Of a DNA stretch of 45,568 nucleotides, positions 39,357 to 45,568 are shown piece after piece (within the stretch, counting starts at the first letter, position 1; each line of letters starts with the position of its first letter). The translations under genes were made by a program, and so were the position numbers. This DNA comes from a virus. The notes under the pieces were generated by a model. It was not told the origin of the DNA, made no database searches, and saw nothing but the letters and a program-made list of their open reading frames with translations. The DNA is taken from IMG/VR virus record IMGVR_UViG_3300020057_000056, positions 1 through 45,568 of that record. One strand, 5' to 3'.

Positions 39357-39487
39357 TGAGCCTAGAAAGAGTACTGATTAGCTTTGGCCTAGAGTGCCGA
39401 GTCAACTATTTCTGGTTTGGAATACATCGAGTCACCGCACCAGTCTACACAATAATCTGGGATATGTCTTTGAGGCCAACCAAATGA
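39356..39487 (+). CDS. Microprotein 3 of 3 (43 residues)
   Basis: It begins MSLERVLISFGLECRV, then FWFGIHR, echoing the YFGVVH of microprotein 1, and ends in a less related tail. It ends in an ATGA overlap with the zinc-protein gene. A GTG one codon earlier is an alternative start. With its two neighbours it forms an uninterrupted, translationally coupled series of three short relatives between helicase and zinc protein. Confidence 0.5.
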   Translation: MSLERVLISFGLECRVNYFWFGIHRVTAPVYTIIWDMSLRPTK

Positions 39488-39930
39488 ATGGGCTTAAGTT
39501 TACACTACAAGTATTAAAAGACTACGGCTACGAGATCCCGCAGATCAATAGAAACATCTGCTGCCTTTTCCATGAAGAAACTCGTCCATCAGCCAGACTC
39601 TACGAAACAGGAAGCTACCACTGCTGGTCAGGTAAGTGTGGCGCACACTTCTCCGATGGCCTAGGCGCTATCATGCAGATTGAGGGCTGTCACTACAAAG
39701 ACGCACTGACAATTGCTGGGAATAGATACGGATTTCAAGTACCTGAAAAAGACATGGTATCTATGAAAGAGTTTTATTCACTAGAAGAGGCAATAGTAAA
39801 AAAGGTTATCGAACAAAAACCTATGCTATTCTTGTCAGTCTACAAAACTTTAGATACAATCATATCAGAACGTGATTTAGATAAAATGAAAAAGCTTTAT
39901 ACAAAACTATCTCAAGGAGAAATTAAGTGA
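39484..39930 (+). CDS. Stand-alone CHC2 zinc-binding primase-type protein
   Basis: A 149-residue protein. I choose the ATG at 39484 (ATGA overlap; GAGG upstream) rather than an in-frame upstream start at 39394 that would cover microprotein 3. It carries a DnaG-type CHC2 zinc domain: CCLFHEETRPSARLYE then YHCWSGKCGAHFSDGLGAIM, where C-x2-H and C-x4-C supply the metal ligands, followed by YKDALTIAGNRYGF. That domain selects primase start sites on DNA, yet no TOPRIM catalytic domain follows. The final 60 residues are helical. It may act in trans with a primase outside the window. The stop overlaps the polymerase start (GTGA). Confidence 0.78.
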   Translation: MNGLKFTLQVLKDYGYEIPQINRNICCLFHEETRPSARLYETGSYHCWSGKCGAHFSDGLGAIMQIEGCHYKDALTIAGNRYGFQVPEKDMVSMKEFYSLEEAIVKKVIEQKPMLFLSVYKTLDTIISERDLDKMKKLYTKLSQGEIK

Positions 39931-41960
39931 GTAAAGAGTGGATGAATTCATGCTCCTTTACTTTAGTAGACTCTAAAGAGAAGCTCACATACCTAAAGAC
40001 TCAAATTGAGTCAGCTCAATTCGTAGGATTGGATCTAGAAACTACTGGACTTGACTGGCTATCAGACTGGATTGTTGGCGTAGCTATTTCTACCGGAGAA
40101 GATCAAGGCTACTATATTCCTATCGACCACAAAGATTCTAACAATCTCAGCATTGCTTTGGTAAAACAAGAGTTGCATGAGATCCTTCTAAAGAAGAAAG
40201 TTATCTACTTCAATGCCGCATTCGACCGAAGTATGCTTATCAAAGCAGATATGGATGTTCCTGGAGAAGATGCAATGCTTCTTATCTACCACAAAAATAC
40301 AGAGAAGTATAAGGCAGTCGGTTTAAAGAAAGCCTCTAAAGAGTTCTTGAACCGGGAAATGATCGAGTTCAAAGACCTATTCACAGACGAAGAGAAGAAG
40401 CGGGTAGACCGAAAAGTTCCGAGCCTAAAGTTGAATAAAAAACCAGCCACAGATTGCCTAGCCTATGCCTGTAGCGATGCGATTAATACTTGGTTACTTT
40501 ATAAGAAAGAGCGACATAGACTCCCGCCGAGAATGGAAAGTGTTTATGAGATCGACAATAAATTTATAGACTATATCTTAGCCATTCAAGATACAGGCTT
40601 CGATGTAGACCTCAAGTATCTTTCAGAATTACGTAAGCGTATTCAAGGTAAGATATCGATGCTGCAAGATCGAATGAATGCCGCAGCTGGGTTTGAAGTG
40701 AACCCCAATGCCTCCGCATCTATTTGGAAAGCACTGACCTCCTTCGGTGTAGAGCCCACTAAGTTCACGGAGAAATCCAATAAGCCAGCCTTTGACGCAG
40801 ATACTCTAGATGGAGTTGATCACCCGTTTGCTAAAGATGTTAGTGATTACAAGATCTTAACTAAGACCCTTTCAACCTACATAGACGCTCTAGAACAAGG
40901 TATCCATCCTAAAACAGGACGCTGCCACTCCCTATACCCCTATACTTTTACCTCTACAGGCCGCCTCTCCTCTACTGCTATGAAGGATACTAACATGAAG
41001 AAGTTAGGTATCAATGCACAGCAGGTAGCTAAGATGATCATATCGGACTCAAAACATGAGTTCTTTCAAGAGTTTAAGTCTGATTCTATCAGAAAAGCAA
41101 TCATCCCTCCTAAGGGTTATATCCTAGGCTCCTTAGACTGGTCAGCTGTAGAGCTCCGTATTGCAGCACACTTCTCCCAAGAACCCATCTGGCTAGAAGG
41201 GTTTAGGAAGAATGAAGACTTACATCAGAAGCTAGCAGATACTATTAACAATAAGCTAGGTCTAAACATAGATAGAACTAAAGCCAAGAATGCCCAGTTT
41301 AATATGTTATACGCTTTCTACTGGTCCACCTTTGCTGAGAACCAAGGAATCTCTATGGAAGAGGCTGAGATGCTCTATAAGGCCTTCTTCAGCACAGTGG
41401 TATACTATGACCGCTGGAGAGAGAGCTATAAGAAGCAAGCCTATACCCAGGGCTATTCAGAGACCATGTATGGACGTAGGCGTGTAGTGGGTAGCTATGC
41501 TGAAGCCAGAGATCTACAGAACTATCTCAAAAACTTAGATAAAAAGTATGAGAACTATAGCCGTGAGGAAAAGAGTCTGTACCGACAGTACCGTATGAAA
41601 CGGTCTCAGGGAGACCGGGAAGCTATAAACCATAGGGTCCAAGGGACTTGCCTAGACTTTATGAAGATAGCTGGGATTAAGATTTGCAAGGAAATGGCCC
41701 GGGAAGGGCTTTGGAGAACAGATGTAATCCCAATGATGGTCGTCCATGATGAAGCCAACTTTGCAGTAAAGGGCGAGATATTGACTATTGACCGGTCCGG
41801 GACGGACCCTTTAGTTATAGTATCTCCTGAAGCCACGGCCAACCTAGCCAAGATCAAGAAGATCATGGAGAACGTAGCCCCCGCTAACTTTTCTGTACCC
41901 CTTGTTTGTGAAGTAGAAGCCGGTTTAAACTGGAAAGAACTCTACAAACTTAAGGTTTAA
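39927..41960 (+). CDS. DNA polymerase, family A, with 3'-5' proofreading domain
   Basis: A 677-residue replicative polymerase. The 3'-5' exonuclease shows exo I GLDLETT (D36, E38), exo II FNAAFDR and exo III YACSDA. The polymerase has TSTGRLSS, motif A DWSAVELRI (D404), motif B (O helix) RTKAKNAQFNMLY with Phe at the residue 762-equivalent position, and motif C VVHDEA (H607-D608-E609). No 5'-3' exonuclease domain is present. All catalytic residues are intact, so it should be fully active and is presumably the phage replicase. GTG start in the previous stop. A hairpin spans its stop codon. Confidence 0.95.
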   Translation: MSKEWMNSCSFTLVDSKEKLTYLKTQIESAQFVGLDLETTGLDWLSDWIVGVAISTGEDQGYYIPIDHKDSNNLSIALVKQELHEILLKKKVIYFNAAFDRSMLIKADMDVPGEDAMLLIYHKNTEKYKAVGLKKASKEFLNREMIEFKDLFTDEEKKRVDRKVPSLKLNKKPATDCLAYACSDAINTWLLYKKERHRLPPRMESVYEIDNKFIDYILAIQDTGFDVDLKYLSELRKRIQGKISMLQDRMNAAAGFEVNPNASASIWKALTSFGVEPTKFTEKSNKPAFDADTLDGVDHPFAKDVSDYKILTKTLSTYIDALEQGIHPKTGRCHSLYPYTFTSTGRLSSTAMKDTNMKKLGINAQQVAKMIISDSKHEFFQEFKSDSIRKAIIPPKGYILGSLDWSAVELRIAAHFSQEPIWLEGFRKNEDLHQKLADTINNKLGLNIDRTKAKNAQFNMLYAFYWSTFAENQGISMEEAEMLYKAFFSTVVYYDRWRESYKKQAYTQGYSETMYGRRRVVGSYAEARDLQNYLKNLDKKYENYSREEKSLYRQYRMKRSQGDREAINHRVQGTCLDFMKIAGIKICKEMAREGLWRTDVIPMMVVHDEANFAVKGEILTIDRSGTDPLVIVSPEATANLAKIKKIMENVAPANFSVPLVCEVEAGLNWKELYKLKV

Positions 41961-41985
41961 TATAGTCTGCTGTATTTAACCTTAA
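41950..41985 (+). terminator. Hairpin across the polymerase stop codon
   Basis: TTAAGGTTTAATA (41950-41962) pairs with TATTTAACCTTAA (41973-41985), 12 of 13 positions, with a 10-nt loop. The stem includes the polymerase stop. There is no T-tract, so termination may be partial; it may instead protect the mRNA end. The next promoter follows 15 bp later. Confidence 0.4.
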
Positions 41986-42000
41986 ATAGACCAGCCCCTG

Positions 42001-42029
42001 TTGACAGTAAAACTAATTATTGATAAGGT
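42001..42029 (+). promoter_or_regulatory. Predicted extended -10 promoter for SSB gene
   Basis: A perfect TTGACA (42001-42006), 17 bp, then TAAGGT (42024-42029) with TGA just before. The -10 itself is a weak match, but the TGn extension and the exact -35 compensate. The layout equals those at 26011 and 30306. It would give separate strong expression of the SSB needed in quantity. Confidence 0.6.
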
Positions 42030-42064
42030 AAACTCAAGAGTTAACCATCCATGAAAGGAACTAT

Positions 42065-43072
42065 ATGACCATACAACCCAATTTCTCAGACGGTGAATTA
42101 GATCTAGACTCCCTTAATTCGGGAACGAAAAAGAAGTATGCCAAGATTATGTCTGTCCCTGCTGGGAAATCTACCTTTAGAATTTTACCCGTAACAGGGG
42201 GAAAGAAACCGTTTGTAGAGCATTGGTATCAATGGTTCAAGTTTGTAACTACGACTCCGGATGGAGAGTCTAAGACTTTCTGGTCTACAGGGAAGACAGC
42301 TGAGTTCAATAACCCTATCAGAGTTAAGCTCCAAGCTATTGGAAAACGTAAGTCTGAATTAGAAAAGGCTCATGGAGAATCCGTTGTTAATAGCAATGGA
42401 CAGACAAGCTTTAAAGTTAATGAAGAGAAGCTGCCTAAAGATATCCAAACTGAGTATCGAAAGCTTAAAGCAGCTGAGCGGTATTTGAAGTCTACACGTC
42501 ACGTGTTCTGTAATGCAGCCACTTTAGACGGAAGCCACACAGTTCTACGTATGCCTAAGACTGCTTATGAGTTAGTTAAGAATGAAGTTATTCGTTTGAA
42601 GAATGAAGGTGAAACTCTTAATGCTTTAAGTCTTTCAGATTCAACTACTGTTGCTGAAGGAAAAACTACACCGAGTTTTGGTGTATGGTTTGATTTTGAT
42701 CGTACAGGAGAAGGACTTGGAACTAAGTATGTTATTAAAGTTCGAAAGACTCGCACGAAAGTTGAAATTAATGGAAAGACTTTGATTGATGAGCAGTTTG
42801 ACCACACCCCTCTTTCAGATGAAATTCAATCTAACTATGCAAGCATGGTTGTAGATCTAGACACTCTTATCCCTTCTTACACCAATGAGGAACTCACCGA
42901 GATTCTTAAAGGCAACAAGAAAGTTGTGGATTTGAAGAATGGCTATACTCCTAAGGAAACTTCAGGAGCTAGCGAGCAGGAAGTATCTAGTGGAGATGCG
43001 CTGGAAGGACTGTCCTTGGATGATTCTGAAGTATCAGCCTTGCAAGATGATATTCCAACTATCGATCTTTAA
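42065..43072 (+). CDS. Single-stranded DNA-binding protein, gp32-like
   Basis: A 335-residue protein that I assign to the T4 gp32-type SSB group. It has GKSTFRILPVTGGKKPFVEHWYQWFKF near residues 34-62 (gp32-like R-hydrophobic-LP opening), a region with HVFCNAATLDGSHTVLRM, a conserved aromatic SFGVWFDFDRTG segment, and an acidic C-terminal tail with many Asp, Glu and Ser (about 300-335, ending DDIPTIDL) of the kind that recruits replication partners. It coats single strands at the fork and in recombination. It has its own promoter and ribosome site (AAAGGA). The alternative is a different OB-fold SSB family. Confidence 0.75.
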   Translation: MTIQPNFSDGELDLDSLNSGTKKKYAKIMSVPAGKSTFRILPVTGGKKPFVEHWYQWFKFVTTTPDGESKTFWSTGKTAEFNNPIRVKLQAIGKRKSELEKAHGESVVNSNGQTSFKVNEEKLPKDIQTEYRKLKAAERYLKSTRHVFCNAATLDGSHTVLRMPKTAYELVKNEVIRLKNEGETLNALSLSDSTTVAEGKTTPSFGVWFDFDRTGEGLGTKYVIKVRKTRTKVEINGKTLIDEQFDHTPLSDEIQSNYASMVVDLDTLIPSYTNEELTEILKGNKKVVDLKNGYTPKETSGASEQEVSSGDALEGLSLDDSEVSALQDDIPTIDL

Positions 43073-43107
43073 ACAGCCAGAGGCTTCATAACTGAAAGTA
43101 CCTTTAA

Positions 43108-43641
43108 ATGAAATTAGATGAAATTTACGGTGAGTTAATTAATCTTAATGAGATCTCTATACCTCCCGATGCGAAAGATCGCGGGTATGATTATATCTTT
43201 GAGATTGTAAGTCGGATTAGATCAGCACAGGATTTCTGTACAAGGTATTTAGTTGACTGTAATCAGAAGCTTAGCGCATCTAAAAAGATATTACTTGCAC
43301 GGCAAAGTGAAATTGATATGTATGTGTTTGAAGCCCTTAAAGTCAGGAAGTATTTAGAGCAGATCAAGTCTTTTCCAGAGAGAAAAGAAATGATTAAGCT
43401 AGAAGCTATTACTTCTATTGACATTAGAGGGGCTGAAGAACAGCATGATGCTCTATCTAATCTGAAGGATGCTCTTTCTAACACCCTTACTAATCTAAGG
43501 ACAGCGAAGGAAGAACTCAACATGATTATTGGATTACTTAAACAAGAGTTCAAAGACTCAAACTCGGGAGCTATGTGGAACAATCCACTACCTTCTAATA
43601 ACCATGAAAACCCTCTCAAGGACATGGAGTTTTTAGAGTAA
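43108..43641 (+). CDS. Coiled-coil protein in replication cluster, unknown function
   Basis: A 177-residue, mostly helical protein. Helices run from about residue 25 to 145 with heptad-like leucines (ARQSEIDMYVFEALKVRKYLEQI and LSNTLTNLRTAKEELNMI), and the end is polar with Pro/Asn. No family is recognised. It lies between the SSB gene and a gene with four Cys and overlaps that start by TAATG. A role as a loader or mediator of SSB-coated DNA would be speculation from position. Confidence 0.55.
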   Translation: MKLDEIYGELINLNEISIPPDAKDRGYDYIFEIVSRIRSAQDFCTRYLVDCNQKLSASKKILLARQSEIDMYVFEALKVRKYLEQIKSFPERKEMIKLEAITSIDIRGAEEQHDALSNLKDALSNTLTNLRTAKEELNMIIGLLKQEFKDSNSGAMWNNPLPSNNHENPLKDMEFLE

Positions 43642-44363
43642 TGAACTTCAACGATGAACTAGATTTAGGGACATTAGATGCAGCTCCAGAGCTTGTACCA
43701 CAAGCTGTAGTTGTTAACGAGACCTCTAAGGCAGTGAAGCTCGGTGGTAAACTAGGGCACTTTAATATTGTAGGTACGCACACCAATTTCAAATCGTTCA
43801 CTGCTGTAGTCCTAGATGTAAAGACCAAACGTATGTGGTTCATGGGAAATGGGACCTCTTACTTCTGCCGGTCTGATGATTCTAATAAACCTATCCAGTC
43901 AAGTTCTGAGAACTATAAACAACAGGCTCCGTCCTGCGGGATCTGTCCGAAAGCTAAGTGGAATGGAAGACAGAAGCCACCAGACTGTCAAAACTCTTTA
44001 GACCTAACCCTAGCCACTTTAACAGATGGTGTGCCTAAAGTTCTAGAAGTCTCCTTTAAAAGCTCTGGTATGAAAGAGATAAAGAATGCTCTAGAATACA
44101 TGTCAGAGAACGGAGGGCTGACTTTCAGCAAGCTTAAACTAGAGACCCAGATAATTGAAGGGAGAAACTTCGATTATTTTACTGTTGCTGTGGGAGAAAT
44201 TTCCCAATTGACAGATGAAGAGCGAGGGTCTATCCTACCTTTAGTGACTAAGTATTCCCCTAAAACTGAAACCATTCATTGGGAACAGCCCGCTGAGATT
44301 GAAATCACCAGTGATGAGGTTTCCTCTTTCAGCAGCAACTTAATTGAAATAGATTTGGAGTAA
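43641..44363 (+). CDS. Protein with four-Cys putative zinc site, replication cluster
   Basis: A 240-residue beta-rich protein. C76, C99, C102 and C116 (FCRSDD, SCGICPKAKW, PPDCQNSL) have the spacing of a zinc-binding site, C-x22-C-x2-C-x13-C, which also occurs in small phage proteins of unknown function near replication genes. The acidic end (SSFSSNLIEIDLE) resembles the tail of the SSB just upstream, so it may bind the same partners. It could be a single-strand-binding accessory protein. No enzyme motif is visible. Confidence 0.6.
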   Translation: MNFNDELDLGTLDAAPELVPQAVVVNETSKAVKLGGKLGHFNIVGTHTNFKSFTAVVLDVKTKRMWFMGNGTSYFCRSDDSNKPIQSSSENYKQQAPSCGICPKAKWNGRQKPPDCQNSLDLTLATLTDGVPKVLEVSFKSSGMKEIKNALEYMSENGGLTFSKLKLETQIIEGRNFDYFTVAVGEISQLTDEERGSILPLVTKYSPKTETIHWEQPAEIEITSDEVSSFSSNLIEIDLE

Positions 44364-44366
44364 CCA

Positions 44367-44870
44367 GTGTTTAAAGTTTATCTAGTACAAGTATTTAACT
44401 TATTAATAGTAGTGCCAATTATCATAATTACTGGACTAGGTGTGAATGCCTTACTCCCGAATGTAAATCAGGGAATTGTATTTGCTTTCACTGTGTTTCT
44501 CACAGCTGCCGTATTACTTGTTATCGATGCAGCAACGGCAGAATTTATCAAGTGGAAGTCTATGAGGACACTAAAGCAATACGGGTTTAAGACTGCTGGG
44601 GAAGCAGAGAAAGTTATGAGAGACTACACGGACTATCAGACACAGCTCTATCTCCTCCCACCTGAAGCTAAGAGAGAGATTATAGATAAGAGTAATAGAA
44701 CTGAGCAGCTCATTAAAGATTATGAAGGAAGGCCCCCGTTCTTTTTCCAGAACTTAGGGATGACTAAAGAAGAAGCTATTGAACAAGTTAAGAATGATTG
44801 CACGACTTGGCTAAAGCAGAGAGGATATCCAGTATGGGAATTTCCCCTAAAAAACCAGGACAAGTCGTAA
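44367..44870 (+). CDS. Membrane protein with two transmembrane segments
   Basis: A 167-residue protein with GTG start (GGAG six bases upstream). Two strongly hydrophobic helices lie at about 5-27 (VQVFNLLIVVPIIIITGLG) and 37-57 (IVFAFTVFLTAAVLLVIDAA), close together with a short turn, followed by a charged helical cytoplasmic domain. Holins can look like this but are usually shorter with little tail, so I do not call it one. It may anchor a replication or defence factor at the membrane. Its end overlaps the resolvase gene by 37 bases. Confidence 0.7.
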   Translation: MFKVYLVQVFNLLIVVPIIIITGLGVNALLPNVNQGIVFAFTVFLTAAVLLVIDAATAEFIKWKSMRTLKQYGFKTAGEAEKVMRDYTDYQTQLYLLPPEAKREIIDKSNRTEQLIKDYEGRPPFFFQNLGMTKEEAIEQVKNDCTTWLKQRGYPVWEFPLKNQDKS

Positions 44871-45553
44871 TAGGGTTAGACCTTTCTACTAAGCCGGGTT
44901 ACGCAATCCTAGCTGACGGAGAAAGACTTGCCTCTGGGACTTCGAGACCCCCAAGCCCCCTGTCTAGTATGAAGGGTGAATACCCATTTACTTACGTAGG
45001 TTTTACCCAGTCTGTTGTTGAAAACTTACTGTACAAAGTCATGACCCATATTCAGTTTTCTAAGTTACAGAATTCTGATGTAGATGTTATTGTGATTGAA
45101 GAGACAACTGCGAGTTCTCAAAACTACTCTCAAAAAATCTTAGAGTTTATTCACTATGAGTTTTTGAAGACAGTCACCGCTATATTCCCCGAAGCTAAAG
45201 TGATCTATATACGTGATTTAGTTTGGAAAAAGGCCAATGATGCGCATATGAACGCTGAAGAAAAGAAAAATAATTTAAAGCTTAGTCGACTAAAGAAAAA
45301 GAAGGCGGAAGAAAATCCAAATCTGAAGAAGATTATAGTCAAGAAAGACACTGACGGAACCCCAATTAAAAAAGTATCCAGACAAGATGCTTACATAAGA
45401 AAAGCAAATGAAATATTCAGCTTAGATTTGAAATTAGAAAATGAGGACGAGGCAGCAGCGTTATTATTAGCGAGAGCTTATCTCACAGGCGCCCCCCATT
45501 GCAATGGGCGACTTGATGGAGGAGTATATGTCAAAAAACCTGACGGGATTTAA
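44834..45553 (+). CDS. RuvC-like Holliday-junction resolvase
   Basis: A 239-residue RNase H-fold nuclease (ATG at 44834 after AGAGAGGA; a longer in-frame start upstream has no ribosome site). Acidic catalytic residues are in GLDLST (D16), VIVIEE, and NEDEAAALLLARAYL near the end, the usual RuvC order. A lysine-rich insertion (about 130-180, NLKLSRLKKKKAEENPNLKK) lies between the second and third motifs and may bind junction DNA. It probably resolves recombination or replication branches so the terminase can package. It is the last gene of the window. Confidence 0.8.
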   Translation: MGISPKKPGQVVIGLDLSTKPGYAILADGERLASGTSRPPSPLSSMKGEYPFTYVGFTQSVVENLLYKVMTHIQFSKLQNSDVDVIVIEETTASSQNYSQKILEFIHYEFLKTVTAIFPEAKVIYIRDLVWKKANDAHMNAEEKKNNLKLSRLKKKKAEENPNLKKIIVKKDTDGTPIKKVSRQDAYIRKANEIFSLDLKLENEDEAAALLLARAYLTGAPHCNGRLDGGVYVKKPDGI

Positions 45554-45568
45554 AATTAATACTTGGAC

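Noticed and set aside
44367-44870. Holin assignment for the two-helix membrane protein
   Set aside because: It has a long charged C-terminal domain and lies in the replication cluster with no endolysin gene nearby. The only lysozyme domain seen is in the tail spike.
1-45568. Complete circular phage genome
   Set aside because: The absence of portal and small terminase genes and no visible terminal repeat prevent calling it complete.

Overview
The window is a 45.6-kb stretch of a tailed double-stranded DNA phage genome with a contractile (myovirus-type) tail. The order capsid, tail sheath, tail tubes, tape measure, hub, spike, baseplate wedge, fibres is followed by a phage replication cluster. 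There are no rRNA genes, convincing tRNAs, insertion sequences, integrase or CRISPR. Base composition looks moderately AT-rich. Ribosome binding sites are AGGAGG-like, promoters look like host sigma-70 extended -10 promoters, and many genes overlap by TAATG, ATGA or GTGA. These fit a bacterial host, but I cannot name it. A lytic lifestyle is suggested only by the absence of lysogeny genes in this window.

Layout. (1) 1-228 is a non-coding, hairpin-rich stretch. (2) 229-1878 is the large terminase on the minus strand, the only minus-strand gene; it diverges from the structural genes across a 127-bp promoter region holding an 11-bp perfect inverted repeat. (3) 2006-6050 is scaffold, major capsid protein (followed by a strong terminator) and head-completion or neck genes. 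No portal or small terminase gene is visible. (4) 6054-20846 is tail and baseplate: a sheath with two inserted decoration domains, three tandem tube-like proteins, a gp26-like protein with a probable programmed -1 frameshift into a small helical ORF, tape measure, LysM/CIS-tube type proteins, hub, a spike with an embedded lysozyme domain, gp25-like and gp6-like wedge proteins. The set recalls extracellular contractile injection systems as well as phage tails. (5) 20911-33578 is fibres and other adsorption or baseplate proteins, rich in exchanged modules and exact DNA repeats, plus a metallophosphoesterase with an N-terminal homing-endonuclease-associated repeat. (6) 33595-37179 holds small genes, an SNF2-type helicase and a 13-unit HEAT-repeat gene flanked by duplicated gene junctions. 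(7) 37179-45553 is replication and recombination: DnaB-like helicase, three tandem microprotein genes, a stand-alone primase-type zinc domain, family A DNA polymerase with proofreading domain, gp32-like single-strand binding protein and RuvC-like resolvase.

How the genes work together: terminase, scaffold and capsid build and fill the head; neck proteins join it to a contractile tail whose tube, sheath, hub-spike and wedges form the injection machine; the fibres recognise the host. Polymerase, helicase, zinc protein and SSB copy the genome, and the resolvase probably clears branches before packaging. The most unusual items are the HEAT-repeat gene, whose variation falls at amino-acid-changing positions around an invariant core, the duplicated junctions that frame it, the T-run frameshift site upstream of the tape measure gene, and the three tandem 41-47 residue genes.
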